Source: Planctomycetaceae bacterium
Lineage (GTDB): Bacteria; Planctomycetota; Planctomycetia; Planctomycetales; Planctomycetaceae
Assembly: GCA_021732975.1 (NCBI GenBank)
Contig: JAKFWC010000024.1
Coordinates: forward strand, 405,399 to 469,398
Length of the DNA stretch: 64,000 bases
Direction of reading: 5' to 3'
Shown here: positions 46,291 to 55,553 of the stretch, one piece after another
How the letters are laid out: the number at the start of each line of letters is the position of its first letter
Position numbering within the stretch: the stretch's first letter is position 1
Notes under the pieces: model-generated
Seen by the model: the letters and a program-made list of their open reading frames with translations, nothing else
Told to the model about the DNA's origin: nothing
Database searches by the model: none
Program-made: the position numbers and the translations under genes

Positions 46291-47178
46291 TCACGAATTG
46301 AGGCGGGCTCGCAGGAAACGCGGTTGGTGAGCGGTGTCCTTCACGATGGTCACATCACAATAACCGTGTTCCTGGGCTAGCGAGTGAATCGTCGCGGCTT
46401 GCTCGGGAGTGAACTCGAACATCAACCAGCCGTCCGGTTTGAGGAATGGTTTCGCGTCAGTGAGGATGCGGCGGATAATGTCCAAGCCGTCGTTGCCGCC
46501 ATCCAGCGCGAGCCGCGGTTCATACTGTTGGACATCCGCATGCAGTGTGGCGATCTCTGCAGACGGAATATACGGCGGGTTGCTGACAATCACGTCGAAG
46601 GTTGTTCCCGCAGCAATCGGTGCGAGCAGATCGCCTTCGAGGAACGTGATCCGCTCGGTCAGCTTATGTTTGGTGGCATTCTCGGTTGCCACCAATAACG
46701 CCGCGGGACTGATGTCGGTCGCGGTCACCGTGGCTTTGGGACAATTCTTCGCGATCGCAATCGCCACACATCCGGAGCCGGTGCAGAGGTCGAGCACGGT
46801 CGGTGATGGCAGAGGTTTTGCCACCGCGATGGCTTCCATCACCAGCGTTTCGGTCTCTGGTCGTGGAATGAGAACATCCGGCGTGACGCGAAATTCAAGG
46901 CTGAAAAATTCGCGGTAACCAACGAGATAGGCCACCGGTTCGCGCTTCGCCCGGCGGTTGACGAGGTCGCGCATTGTCGCCCGCACGGCGTCAGTCAATT
47001 CGAGATCGTAATTCGTGTAGAGCTCGATCCGCTTACACTTCCGCGCATGCGCGAGCAGGATTTCCGCTTCAAGCCGTGGAGTTTCACTGCCGTGCTTTTG
47101 CAGATGCCCGGTCGTCCATTCGAGGACGCGGCGGATCGTCCACGGTTGTGCGGCGGGGGTAGAACTCGGCTGACTCAC
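46291..47178 (-). CDS. prmC: Peptide chain release factor N(5)-glutamine methyltransferase PrmC
   Basis: 295 residues. The N-terminal helical domain (RRVLEWTTGHLQKHGSETPR, LLAHARKCKR) precedes a class I SAM domain: DLCTGSGCVAIAIAK (130-144) and the NPPY motif VSNPPYIPSAE (199-208). PrmC methylates the GGQ glutamine of release factors. The end SLAQEHGYCDVTIVKDTAHQ is typical. Convergent with pgi. Confidence 0.95.
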   Translation of the reverse strand: MSQPSSTPAAQPWTIRRVLEWTTGHLQKHGSETPRLEAEILLAHARKCKRIELYTNYDLELTDAVRATMRDLVNRRAKREPVAYLVGYREFFSLEFRVTPDVLIPRPETETLVMEAIAVAKPLPSPTVLDLCTGSGCVAIAIAKNCPKATVTATDISPAALLVATENATKHKLTERITFLEGDLLAPIAAGTTFDVIVSNPPYIPSAEIATLHADVQQYEPRLALDGGNDGLDIIRRILTDAKPFLKPDGWLMFEFTPEQAATIHSLAQEHGYCDVTIVKDTAHQPRFLRARLNS

Positions 47179-47246
47179 GAAAGCGCATCCTTGCGAGGGA
47201 AAAGAACAGAAGACCAGAAGACACCAGATGATGCAAGCATCCTAAC

Positions 47247-47353
47247 TTGTTCCCAAGCTCCGCTTGGGAACATCTTCTCCCGAGGCTCTGCCTCGTCTTC
47301 GGTCGAGGCAGAGCCTCAATTCCGGACGTTCCCAGGCAGAGCCTAGGAACGAG
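47247..47353. repeat. Intergenic palindrome, ttcccaagct/gaggctctgcctc family
   Basis: ttgttcccaagctccgcttg ggaa, gaggctctgcctc, gaggcagagcctc and cccaggcagagcctaggaac give the fullest copy of the family also seen at 4039-4164 and 44548-44600. It sits upstream of prmC; the gap 47179-47570 otherwise has no gene. Confidence 0.8.
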
Positions 47354-47570
47354 AATCATCGTCAAAGGACGCGAGCGGAATTTGTGGGCTTGGGGTTGAA
47401 TCGAGGCGTAGTCGAGAACGAATTGCGAAGAACTTTTCCAACTGCTCTGCGCGCTTGATTTTACGTGGCAGGCAATAGATAGTAAGTGTGTTCGGGCGGT
47501 AAGGATTCCCCGATTCGCCCAGACCTACTCGCAACCAGACCTTCTCACAAGAGGTGAGCCGACAACCGGA

Positions 47571-47843
47571 ATGGCGAAGAAAAAAGCGAGCGGCGGACTG
47601 GAAGGGACGCGGATCCGGGTTCGCCCCGGTGTGACCTCCCCTGAATTTCCCGAGGTCTCTCTCGAAGGCTGGACAGGGACCGTCATCGAATCGTCCGGCA
47701 AGCCCCCGTCGGTGAAAGTCATTATTGAGTGGGACGCGGCAACGCTCGGCAAAATGCCCGCCGACTACGTCGCCCGCTGCGAAAACCAGCAACTCTACTA
47801 TCAGATGGCGTGTCTCAACGACGGCGACATCGAACCCACCTGA
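47571..47843 (+). CDS. Conserved-looking small protein, unknown function
   Basis: 90 residues, starting after a basic MAKKKASGG. The body (GTRIRVRPGVTSPEFPEVSL, TGTVIESSGKPPSVKVIIEW, MPADYVARCENQ) resembles a small SH3-like/KOW-type beta barrel as seen in planctomycete hypothetical proteins. A 195-residue frame on the opposite strand (47343-47930) covers it but has no family character. Role unknown. Confidence 0.6.
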   Translation: MAKKKASGGLEGTRIRVRPGVTSPEFPEVSLEGWTGTVIESSGKPPSVKVIIEWDAATLGKMPADYVARCENQQLYYQMACLNDGDIEPT

Positions 47844-47849
47844 CAGAAG

Positions 47850-47871
47850 CCCAGCCATAGCCATGGCTGGG
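47850..47871. repeat. Short hairpin CCCAGCCAT/ATGGCTGGG
   Basis: Perfect 9-bp arms with a four-base loop; the same element occurs at 56158-56179. It directly follows the stop of the 90-residue gene and lies between convergent genes. Confidence 0.65.
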
Positions 47872-47886
47872 AAGTTCTGCGAAGCA

Positions 47887-48132
47887 TCACCCCGCCGCCA
47901 CGCGTTCGCGATAAATCCGCGCAATATCATCCGGCGTCACAGTAATCTGCCGTGTGAACCCGGTATGCGACCGTTCGTAGGCAATCTTCTTGGCCTGTGC
48001 CGGTTGTCGATGCACGGCTTCCGCCAGCCAATTCTTGTCTTCATCGGCGAGCACGCCCACCGCGGGATCCCAGAACGTGCGGGTTTCCATCACGAGGGAA
48101 TCCATCCGGGCATCGAACTTGTCATAAGCCAT
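47887..48132 (-). CDS. Small protein, unknown function
   Basis: 81 residues (MAYDKFDARMDSLVMETRTF...). Largely helical and charged, without membrane segment, signal or recognised family. It ends 15 bp after the hairpin at 47850-47871 and starts 25 bp downstream of the PH-like gene's stop, so they may be cotranscribed. Confidence 0.55.
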   Translation of the reverse strand: MAYDKFDARMDSLVMETRTFWDPAVGVLADEDKNWLAEAVHRQPAQAKKIAYERSHTGFTRQITVTPDDIARIYRERVAAG

Positions 48133-48157
48133 GGTGCGGCGATCCTGGGGACAAAAA

Positions 48158-48673
48158 CTATTTCCGGTTGCGGATCGTTGTCAGCGACGCTTCGACCATC
48201 CGATGAGCATCGGCGGCTTCCGCAATCACCTGACGGAAGCGTTCGGGAAACGGGACACCACGGAGCAGCAGCAAGGTTTCGCCGGCCGTTCCCGTCAAAC
48301 GGACATCCCCCGTGCGATAGAACGACAACCGGGAATCGGGGTCGATCGATACGACCACGACTTTATCCAGAGTCACTTCTTCATTCACCCGCAATCCCAA
48401 CGCGTTGCCGATTTTCACCGACCGATTCGTCACAATGTATTTGCTGCCAAAGACTTTCAACCAGAAATACAGCAGCAGGGCGAGTGGAATCGTGGGCGGA
48501 ATGAAGATCAGATACGACAACTTGAATTCGCCGATTCCAATCGGAATCGATTCGTACAAGCCGTTCAGCAACTGACCCAGCCCCGTCGTCGCGATCGACG
48601 GATAGAGTTCTTCGATGACACTCTCGGACTTGGGACTGACGCCGGAAATGGCCTGCGGCTTCTTCGTCAACAT
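48158..48673 (-). CDS. PH-domain-like membrane protein (bPH type)
   Basis: 171 residues from ATG 48673 (an upstream in-frame ATG at 48709 adds 12 residues). A hydrophobic segment YLIFIPPTIPLALLLYFWLK (about 68-88) precedes a beta-rich C-terminal domain (SKYIVTNRSVKIGNALGLRV, EEVTLDKVVVVSIDPDSRLS, GDVRLTGTAGETLLLLRGVP, FRQVIAEAADAHR), typical of bacterial PH/YdbS-like domains. Function unknown. Confidence 0.72.
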   Translation of the reverse strand: MLTKKPQAISGVSPKSESVIEELYPSIATTGLGQLLNGLYESIPIGIGEFKLSYLIFIPPTIPLALLLYFWLKVFGSKYIVTNRSVKIGNALGLRVNEEVTLDKVVVVSIDPDSRLSFYRTGDVRLTGTAGETLLLLRGVPFPERFRQVIAEAADAHRMVEASLTTIRNRK

Positions 48674-48851
48674 CGCGGCAACCGGGGGCAAGGGGAAACG
48701 ACAACGCAAGACCGAAGAATGTTATCACACCCCCGTGCCGTTTGCCAGAATCGCCACGCTCGGCCATCGGACACATCTTACCACGTAGATCTCGCTTGCG
48801 CCGGGGACCGCGAAAGATTACAACGGGGACAAATTCTCGCGGGGACGGCTG

Positions 48852-49982
48852 ATGACGCATCGAGGACAGCGTTGGCGACAGCGACGGGGGTCAGTTCGCC
48901 GACCGACGGGGCCGCACATTCCGCCGGGAACGGTGACCGCGGATCCTCACGCTCCGCAACCGGTCATCCGACTGATTTCCTATGGTCCCGCCGATTTCGA
49001 TGAACAGCCCATCCAGCGCGTGGCCGACATCAAACCGCTGTTGGGCAAGCGGCCGGTGACATGGATTGATGTCGATGGTCTCGGCAACGCCGAAGTAATT
49101 CGACAATTGGGCGAACTCTTTGATCTCCATCCGTTGGCGATCGAAGATGTCGCCAACACGCATCAGCGGGCGAAGTGCGAAGACTACGGCGATGTGCTCT
49201 TCTTCGTGGCACGCATGATGCAGGACATCGATGTCCCCAGCGAGCAGATCAGCTTCTTCGTCGGCCCGGGGTTTCTGCTCACGTTCCAGGAAGATGTGGC
49301 GGGAGATTGCCTGGAACCCGTACGCGATCGGCTGCGTCAGAATCGTGGTCGGATTCGACAGCATGGTCCGGACTATCTGCTCTACGAACTGCTCGATGCC
49401 GTAATCGACGGCTTCTTTCCGATTCTCGAACATTACGGCGACCAGCTCGATGAACTCGATGTTCGCAAGCCCTACTCGCAACTGGGCAACACACTTCAGG
49501 AACTGCACCGCTTGCGGGGCGACCTGTTAAGTTTGCGTCGCATCGTGTGGCCGCATCGGGAGGCAGTGCAGTCGCTGCTGCGGATCGGTCATGTGCAGAT
49601 TGCTTCCGAGACCGTGGCGTATCTCCGCGACTGTTATGATCACACGATTCAGCTCATCGACATTCTAGAAATCTATCGTGAGAGTTGTGCCGATTTGCGG
49701 GATTTCCATTATTCACAATTGAGCAACCGGACCAATGAGATCATGCGGATGCTGACACTCATTGCGACATTGTTTATGCCGATGACGTTCATCGCCGGAG
49801 TGTACGGGATGAACTTCGACTTGATGCCCGAGCTGCATCAGCCGTGGGGCTATCCGTTGGCGCTCGCTATCATGGCCTGCTCGGCAACGGGGTTCATTTA
49901 CTTCTTCTGGCGTCGCGGCTGGCTGCAGAACGCGGAACCGAAGACATCCATCGATGCCACCACGAAAAACGAAGGATCGTAA
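48852..49982 (+). CDS. corA: CorA-family magnesium/cobalt transporter
   Basis: 376 residues. The cytoplasmic N-terminal domain (PVTWIDVDGLGNAEVIRQLG, HPLAIEDVANTHQRAKCEDY) leads into long helices and two C-terminal transmembrane segments. The signature YGMNF follows the first (LMPMTFIAGVYGMNFDLMPE). It should form a pentameric Mg2+/Co2+ channel. The stop overlaps almost directly with a GTG start of the next gene (spacing 2), so the glycosyltransferase is translationally coupled. Confidence 0.96.
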   Translation: MTHRGQRWRQRRGSVRRPTGPHIPPGTVTADPHAPQPVIRLISYGPADFDEQPIQRVADIKPLLGKRPVTWIDVDGLGNAEVIRQLGELFDLHPLAIEDVANTHQRAKCEDYGDVLFFVARMMQDIDVPSEQISFFVGPGFLLTFQEDVAGDCLEPVRDRLRQNRGRIRQHGPDYLLYELLDAVIDGFFPILEHYGDQLDELDVRKPYSQLGNTLQELHRLRGDLLSLRRIVWPHREAVQSLLRIGHVQIASETVAYLRDCYDHTIQLIDILEIYRESCADLRDFHYSQLSNRTNEIMRMLTLIATLFMPMTFIAGVYGMNFDLMPELHQPWGYPLALAIMACSATGFIYFFWRRGWLQNAEPKTSIDATTKNEGS

Positions 49983-49984
49983 TC

Positions 49985-50890
49985 GTGTCTTCAGCCAGTG
50001 TGATTGTGACGACAGCACCTGCCGGTGGTGATCTCCGCCAGACGTTGCAGAGCGTACTCGCTCAAACGCATTGCGCGGCGGAAATCACCGTCGTGGGGAA
50101 TGATCCCCATCACAAGGCCGTCGTCCATGAATTCGGCGGCGATGTGCGCTGGCTGGAAGTCGCTACGAACAATGTGGCGGCACAACGCAATGCGGCAATT
50201 CGGCGCTGTCACGGCGAACTGATCGCGTTGCTCGATACGCACGCTCTGTGGGATCCATCCAAATTGGCCCGCAGTATCGCAAACCTGACGCACGCCCCGC
50301 AGGACGACATCGTTTACACCCCGGCGATCTTCATCGATCCCGACGGCATCCGCCATGCGCCGCCGTCACCCGAGTTGTTGCCGTGCGGCTGGATTCTCGA
50401 CGAACTCTTTGAAGAACCGTGGATTGCGGATGCGACCGCCGTCTTTCGCAAAACTGTGTGGGAGCGGCAAGGCGGCTTCGATGAAGCGTTGACGGTCATC
50501 AGCGGCCAGAACTTTTTTCTGCGGGCGGCACGAGCCCATCGCTTCGCGGTGATTCCCGAACCGCTGACGGAAGTGTTCCGTCCCCATGCGACTCCGACAC
50601 CGGCCGAGCATGCCGTGCTCATTCGCGAAACGGCAGAAATGTTGCACCGTTTCTATGCCGAGCAAGGTGGTGACGAACGTCTCGACAGCGGCCGCGCCCG
50701 TCGGACACTCGGCCTGCTCTGCGAAGAGGCGGCTCGAATCTCGTGGGCCGAGCACAACATTCCGCTGACACTGCGCGCGACCATCGGCGCGCTGCACTAC
50801 CGTCCGACATGGTGGTCACGATTCTTTCTCTACTGGGTGCTGTGGCGAACCCGCAAAGAACGCGTGGGCATGAACCTCGCCGCGGGATAG
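49985..50890 (+). CDS. Glycosyltransferase family 2 protein
   Basis: 301 residues from GTG 49985. GT-A features: SASVIVTTAPAGGDLRQTLQ, VLAQTHCAAEITVVGNDPHH, NVAAQRNAAIRRCHGELIAL followed by LDTHALWDPSKL. The metal-binding DxD is read as DTH, and the later REGGFDE-type motif is present as WERQGGFDEALTVISGQNFF. The sugar donor and acceptor are unknown. Probably peripheral, acting in surface glycan synthesis. Confidence 0.85.
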   Translation: MSSASVIVTTAPAGGDLRQTLQSVLAQTHCAAEITVVGNDPHHKAVVHEFGGDVRWLEVATNNVAAQRNAAIRRCHGELIALLDTHALWDPSKLARSIANLTHAPQDDIVYTPAIFIDPDGIRHAPPSPELLPCGWILDELFEEPWIADATAVFRKTVWERQGGFDEALTVISGQNFFLRAARAHRFAVIPEPLTEVFRPHATPTPAEHAVLIRETAEMLHRFYAEQGGDERLDSGRARRTLGLLCEEAARISWAEHNIPLTLRATIGALHYRPTWWSRFFLYWVLWRTRKERVGMNLAAG

Positions 50891-50916
50891 AGTGGACAGA
50901 GGGATCGCCGCGTGGA

Positions 50917-51588
50917 ATGGAAAACCATCTCGTGGAAACGAATGTAGCCCTAATGTTGCCGATCTCGGCGGACTCGATTCTCACGGTGCCCATTGAGCAG
51001 GGTGTCACTTCATCGTTTCAGAATCATCGATTGTGCAGAGAATCGCTCGATCTGTTGATTCTGGAGCCTGGCAACCACCAACTCTGGTCGGGACTGTTCC
51101 TCCTCGGAGTGATCGGCCCCTTCGCAGGCTTTGTTGCGGCATGGCTTGGTCTTCCACTTATCACTTGGTTTAGCATTTACATGATTTTCGGGTGGGGCGG
51201 AATCTGTCTGCTCGGGGCACATTTGCTGGCGAAATATCAGGGAACACGAGTGATATTTGACCGTGAGCAGAAACTGTGGGTGTTTCGGCAGCCATTTCCG
51301 CAGCATAAAGGGAAGCACTCCCTCTCGGACATTATGGGCGTTCAAGTGATCTTCTATGTAGTTGGGGATTCGTGGTTCGAAAGGGCGCTGAGTTATCGGT
51401 TGTGTCAGATCAATCTGGTTTGTCGTCGAAAGTCAGACGGAACGTTAGAGCGCATTAAACTTCTCGCGAATACGGGCCGAAAAGCGCTTCCCCGGATGGC
51501 TCAAGAAATCGCGGAGTTTCTCGACGTACCTTTATTGCGTGTCGAGAATCAAATTCTCTCGCTTCGCCGAGCTGAGAGCATGAGTTGA
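50917..51588 (+). CDS. Two-helix membrane protein, unknown function
   Basis: 223 residues from ATG 50917 (an internal ATG at 50950 is also possible). Two transmembrane segments (LWSGLFLLGVIGPFAGFVAA, LITWFSIYMIFGWGGICLLG, about 56-107) precede a cytoplasmic or periplasmic domain with the motif RVIFDREQKLWVFRQPFPQH and RKSDGTLERIKLLANTGRKA. The latter half resembles DUF-type membrane sensor proteins only weakly. It follows the glycosyltransferase by 26 bp. Confidence 0.65.
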   Translation: MENHLVETNVALMLPISADSILTVPIEQGVTSSFQNHRLCRESLDLLILEPGNHQLWSGLFLLGVIGPFAGFVAAWLGLPLITWFSIYMIFGWGGICLLGAHLLAKYQGTRVIFDREQKLWVFRQPFPQHKGKHSLSDIMGVQVIFYVVGDSWFERALSYRLCQINLVCRRKSDGTLERIKLLANTGRKALPRMAQEIAEFLDVPLLRVENQILSLRRAESMS

Positions 51589-51612
51589 ACACCGAACCAT
51601 ATCGGATTGCTC

Positions 51613-51681
51613 GTGTGCCACTGGCTCTGCCAGTGTCTTGGATACGAATGAAAGGACACTGGCAGAGCCAGTGGCACACAC
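51613..51681. repeat. Perfect 25-bp inverted repeat
   Basis: gtgtgccactggctctgcca gtgtc (51613-51637) is exactly inverted in gacactggcagagccagtgg cacac. It separates the membrane-protein gene from the nucleoside hydrolase gene. A related short form (gccactggcttcgccagt) is near 11754-11772. Confidence 0.9.
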
Positions 51682-51814
51682 GGTGACATCGCGTTACGGA
51701 ACCGTTTGACTCCCTTGCTGGCGCTGCGGGCGGGTGGGGCGGCTTGTCACTTCGATCGTGGTCGCCATATCATCGCGGTGGTGGCAACACGACGGTCTTC
51801 TGGGGAATCTGCGA

Positions 51815-52825
51815 ATGCGACATCTGTGGTGGGTGGTGATCATGTCCCTGTGCGCGACCATTGCCACGGCGGCAGAACCGGTCGGGATCATCTTCGACTC
51901 GGACATGGGGAACGATGTCGACGATGCGCTGGCGTTGGGAATGCTGCACTCATTGCACACGCGGCAGCAGTGTCGGTTGCTCGCCGTGACGCTGACGAAA
52001 GACCATCGTCTCGCCGGGCCGTTTGTGGATGCCGTCAATACGTTCTACGGTCACGGCGACATTCCGATCGGCGTGGTGAAGAACGGCAAAACACCGGGAG
52101 ACAGCAAGTTCCTGCCGTTGGCTGAAACGCGTGATGGCGGCAGTCTGCGCTATCCCCACAAACTGATGGATGGCAAAGACGCACCGGATGCCGTCACGTT
52201 GTTACGCAAGACACTCGCCGGACAACCAGATGGCTCGGTGGTGATCGCACAAGTCGGGTTTTCGACAAACCTCGTGCGGTTATTGGCCACGCCTGGGGAC
52301 GACATCAGTCCGCTGTCGGGGAAGGAACTCGCGGCGAAAAAGGTGAAGCTGCTATCGATCATGGCCGGAGCGTTCACCCCGATCGGCAAGGAACAACGCT
52401 ACCGGGAATATAACGTTGTCGAGGATATTCCTGCGGCGAAGACACTGGTGGCGGGTTGGCCGACGCCGATCGTGTGGAGCGGCTTCGAGATCGGCATCGC
52501 GCTGCCGTATCCGCATCAAAGCATTCTGAAAGATTACGGCTATGTGAAGCATCATCCGCTGTCGGAAGCGTACACTTTCTACATGCCGCCGCCGCACGAT
52601 CGTCCGACGTGGGATCTCACATCCGTGCTCTACGGCGTTTTCCCGGATCGCGGCTATTTCGGTCTGTCCCCCGCCGGTATGGTGACCGTCGAGGACGACG
52701 GTTTCACGTCTTTCAAAGTCGACGAAAACGGCAAACACCGGTACTTGACCCTCACCGCGGACCAACGCGCGCGGGTCTTGGAATCGCTCGTACAATTGAG
52801 CAGCGAGCCCCCGCATCAAAAATAA
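51815..52825 (+). CDS. Secreted nucleoside hydrolase-like protein
   Basis: 336 residues from ATG 51815, with a signal peptide (MRHLWWVVIMSLCATIATAA). The nucleoside-hydrolase calcium-binding motif appears as IIFDSDMGNDVDDALALGML (Asp28, Asp30, Asp34, Asp36-37), a variant of DTDPGxDD with extra spacing. Further motifs are VVIAQVGFSTNLVRLL and KVKLLSIMAGAF. It would hydrolyse nucleosides to base and ribose outside the cytoplasm. The ribokinase gene follows on the same strand. Confidence 0.85.
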   Translation: MRHLWWVVIMSLCATIATAAEPVGIIFDSDMGNDVDDALALGMLHSLHTRQQCRLLAVTLTKDHRLAGPFVDAVNTFYGHGDIPIGVVKNGKTPGDSKFLPLAETRDGGSLRYPHKLMDGKDAPDAVTLLRKTLAGQPDGSVVIAQVGFSTNLVRLLATPGDDISPLSGKELAAKKVKLLSIMAGAFTPIGKEQRYREYNVVEDIPAAKTLVAGWPTPIVWSGFEIGIALPYPHQSILKDYGYVKHHPLSEAYTFYMPPPHDRPTWDLTSVLYGVFPDRGYFGLSPAGMVTVEDDGFTSFKVDENGKHRYLTLTADQRARVLESLVQLSSEPPHQK

Positions 52826-52835
52826 CCCCGTGAAG

Positions 52836-52857
52836 CCCAGGGTTTCTGAACCCTGGG
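52836..52857. repeat. Short hairpin CCCAGGGTT/AACCCTGGG
   Basis: The same element as at 41889-41910; it lies between the nucleoside hydrolase stop and the ribokinase start. Confidence 0.65.
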
Positions 52858-52882
52858 TCTCTTCCAGCAGAATGAATGTGGT

Positions 52883-53815
52883 ATGCCCACCCCGCGCGTC
52901 GTTGTCGTCGGCTCCATCAACATGGACCTCGTGGCCCGTGTCCCGCGTCTCCCGCGGCCGGGGGAAACGGCCTCCGGAATCGCGTTGGCCTACATTCCCG
53001 GCGGTAAAGGGGCGAACCAAGCGGTCGCCGCCGCCCGACTCGGGGCCCAGGTCACGATGTGCGGCCGTCTCGGTGACGACGCCTTCGCCACGGCCCTGAG
53101 AGAATCACTCACGGAAGCAGGAGTTGACTTATCTTCGGTCCGCACAACGCCGGGAATGTCCAGCGGCGTGGCATGGATTGGAGTCGATGATGAGGGGACC
53201 AATTCCATCACGGTCATGGCGGGGGCCAACGGTAGCGTGACCATCGATGACGTACAGCATTGGGACGATCTCATCCGGCAAGCGGATGTGGTGATCGTGC
53301 AGGGCGAAATCCCGTTGCCAGCGATTGAAGCGGTTTTGGCTCAAGCCAAGCGAGCCGGCGTGAAAACGGTATTCGATGTCGCCCCAGTGCCGACGGAGCC
53401 GTTGCCCGCTGCATGCTGGCAGGCGGATATCCTTTCACCGAATCAAACGGAGTGTGAGCAACTCACCGGGCTGCCGGTCGATTCGTGGTCGACCGCGGAA
53501 GCCGCGACGCTGGCGTTGCATCAGATGGGAGCGAACATCGTCGTGTTGAAGATGGGAGCACTCGGCGCGCTGGTGCACGAACCCGGCCAAACCGCCGTGC
53601 GCGTTCCCGCGTTCGAGATTGAAGCCCTCGACACCACCGCCGCAGGAGATGCGTTCACCGCCGCGCTCGCCGTTTCGTGGGCCGGGGGAGCGACGCTGCC
53701 CGACGCCATCCGATTTGCGTGTGCCGCCGGGGCATGTGCGTCGTTGCATCTCGGGGCGCAACCTGCGATGCCGACGCGCGCTGCGGTGGAAGCGATGTTG
53801 TCTGATACAAAGTAA
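52883..53815 (+). CDS. rbsK: Ribokinase
   Basis: 310 residues. PfkB-family motifs: VVVVGSINMDLVARVPRLPR, GGKGANQAVAAARLG (substrate binding), and DTTAAGDAFTAALAVSWAGG (catalytic Asp about 255, anion hole GAGD-like AAGD). It phosphorylates ribose at O5. It starts 57 bp after the nucleoside hydrolase, consistent with ribose salvage. Confidence 0.93.
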   Translation: MPTPRVVVVGSINMDLVARVPRLPRPGETASGIALAYIPGGKGANQAVAAARLGAQVTMCGRLGDDAFATALRESLTEAGVDLSSVRTTPGMSSGVAWIGVDDEGTNSITVMAGANGSVTIDDVQHWDDLIRQADVVIVQGEIPLPAIEAVLAQAKRAGVKTVFDVAPVPTEPLPAACWQADILSPNQTECEQLTGLPVDSWSTAEAATLALHQMGANIVVLKMGALGALVHEPGQTAVRVPAFEIEALDTTAAGDAFTAALAVSWAGGATLPDAIRFACAAGACASLHLGAQPAMPTRAAVEAMLSDTK

Positions 53816-53819
53816 CCCC

Positions 53820-53889
53820 ACGAGCCCGAAGCGCGAGCGCCAGGTCTCTTCGCGATTCAATTCACCCGGCGCTCGCGCTTCGGGCTCGT
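53820..53889. repeat. Perfect 22-bp inverted repeat
   Basis: ACGAGCCCGAAGCGCGAGCG CC (53820-53841) is exactly inverted at 53868-53889. Between convergent rbsK and the RraA-like gene, so it could terminate both. Confidence 0.9.
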
Positions 53890-53899
53890 TGACGTGTGA

Positions 53900-54631
53900 T
53901 TACTTCTTCGTCAACCGTTTCTCAATGGCCTTGATCTGGTCGCCGCAGGCTTTGCGGGCTTCGTTGAAACCGGCGACGGTGACGTTGGGTTGCTTGAGAT
54001 AGTTGAGCACGATTGCCTCGGCAACCGCGATTTCTTCACACACGCCGGCGACTTCGCTGGCGATGGCATGTGGAATGGCGGTGACGCCGTTCAAGTCGCC
54101 GTGCAGTAGGTCTCCCTGATAGATCGGCATCCCGCCAACGCTCACCGGCACGCCCACGGCGAGTGTGTGGCAGTATCCGTGGGCGGCAATCGTTCCGTTC
54201 GTGAAGGCGGGGAAATCGAGGGCGTCGACCTGAGCGAGATCGCGACCGGCTCCCGACGTAATCAGTCCCTTTGCGCCGAAACGCTTGTAGGTCGAACACA
54301 TCACTTCGCCGAACGTTGCCGAGGCGCACGGAACATCGAGATCCTGAAAAACGATGACCGGCGGCCCCGGCAGCGAAGCGAAGGCATCCAGTTGCGCCCC
54401 GATACTGCTGTAAGCGTCCCCGGACCGCGGCGGCGACATGCTGCGGAACGTCGAAGTCAGGGCATACCCCACCATCGGCGGCAGGCGCGGGAAGCAGGCC
54501 TTGATCGAACCGTTCATGTATCCGAGGTTCCGTGGATACAGGTTCCACAATTCCACGGCATTGCAGACCGTTGGAGAATCGTACTTGGTGAGTTCCGCGA
54601 GTTGTGCTGGTGTCAGCCCCGGAGCAGCCAT
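53900..54631 (-). CDS. RraA-family protein (HMG aldolase/RraA-like)
   Basis: 243 residues from ATG 54631; a longer frame to 55015 is rejected. RraA-fold motifs: [50 protein letters not shown] (the conserved DGAVRD-like loop) and [20 protein letters not shown]. Relatives act as 4-hydroxy-4-methyl-2-oxoglutarate aldolases/oxaloacetate decarboxylases or as RNase E inhibitors. The metal-binding residues cannot be fully checked. Divergent from sufE. Confidence 0.82.
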   Translation of the reverse strand: MAAPGLTPAQLAELTKYDSPTVCNAVELWNLYPRNLGYMNGSIKACFPRLPPMVGYALTSTFRSMSPPRSGDAYSSIGAQLDAFASLPGPPVIVFQDLDVPCASATFGEVMCSTYKRFGAKGLITSGAGRDLAQVDALDFPAFTNGTIAAHGYCHTLAVGVPVSVGGMPIYQGDLLHGDLNGVTAIPHAIASEVAGVCEEIAVAEAIVLNYLKQPNVTVAGFNEARKACGDQIKAIEKRLTKK

Positions 54632-54793
54632 GAAGAGAATCCTGCGGGAAGGTGGGATCGATTTTCCATCAATGAACGCGGATGATAAAGGAACCCGGTT
54701 CGATGCGAAAGCGGCGTAGACGATCCTCGCTTGCCACTTAGCGGAATCACCGGCATCCCTTGGCATCGTCGCATCTGTAAAAGGACTTCCGTC

Positions 54794-55240
54794 GTGACGG
54801 ACCTCTCCACCACGTTCCCCAAACTCGCCGAGTTCATCGAGGAATTCCAAGAACTCGATGAAAACGAACGCCTGCAAACGCTGGTGGAACTGGCTGACGA
54901 ACTGCCGCCGATTTCGGCAGATCGGGCGGCGGAACCGCTGCCGACAGCCTGCCGGGTGCAGGAATGCCAGACGCCCGTTCATCTGTGGGTGGATTGGGCA
55001 GGCAACCACCTCCATTTGGAAGCCGATGTCCCGGAAAAGTCGCCCACAGTGCGGGGCTTAGTGGCCTTGGTCGTGCAAAGTCTGGAGGGGGCGACGGCAG
55101 CGCAAGTGCTGTCGCTGCCGGATGATTGGTTGCCGATGCTGGGGTTGGCAGCCACACTGGGAATGACGCGTCAGCAAGGTTTGCGCGGGGTGATCCGTCG
55201 GATTAAGCAGGAGACTCATCGTCAGCTTGCCCCGTTGTGA
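54794..55240 (+). CDS. sufE: SufE-family sulfur-acceptor protein
   Basis: 148 residues from GTG 54794. SufE-like sequence: [40 protein letters not shown] (the conserved Cys in the CQ motif accepts sulfur from the SufS/CsdA desulfurase), and [20 protein letters not shown] followed by a C-terminal helix. It should activate a cysteine desulfurase in Fe-S cluster assembly. The partner genes are not in the window. Confidence 0.88.
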   Translation: MTDLSTTFPKLAEFIEEFQELDENERLQTLVELADELPPISADRAAEPLPTACRVQECQTPVHLWVDWAGNHLHLEADVPEKSPTVRGLVALVVQSLEGATAAQVLSLPDDWLPMLGLAATLGMTRQQGLRGVIRRIKQETHRQLAPL

Positions 55241-55553
55241 CCAAGTTTGAAGATTTCTGCGCAGAGCGGAAAGTCCCTGCTCCCATTTGCCCAAAAAACG
55301 GTTATTCTAGGGCGATTGGTATGCTCCACGATGATAGCCAAGGTCGCGTGTGCAGCAATGGTCGCTTGGTGCTTACAGTCCTGCCCCCATGCTGGCACCC
55401 CCGTGCCGGTCCTTGCCTGTTTCGACTGCCTTGTTTTTACACTCATTGTGCATTCTGCAGACTCACGATGAGTCGCTGAGTTCGTCGTGGCGCTGAGTTT
55501 GTCTTTTGGCAGTGGTTCGCGGGATGGTGGTTGGTCTCGAGGAGTGTGTGGAA
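55241..55553. other. Intergenic region without a supported gene
   Basis: ORFs here lack family character, and no strong palindrome stands out. It probably holds the promoter of the DUF309 gene. Confidence 0.45.

Noticed and set aside
47343..47930. 195-codon minus-strand frame
   Set aside because: Opposite the 90-residue gene at 47571-47843, which has better beta-barrel-like sequence.
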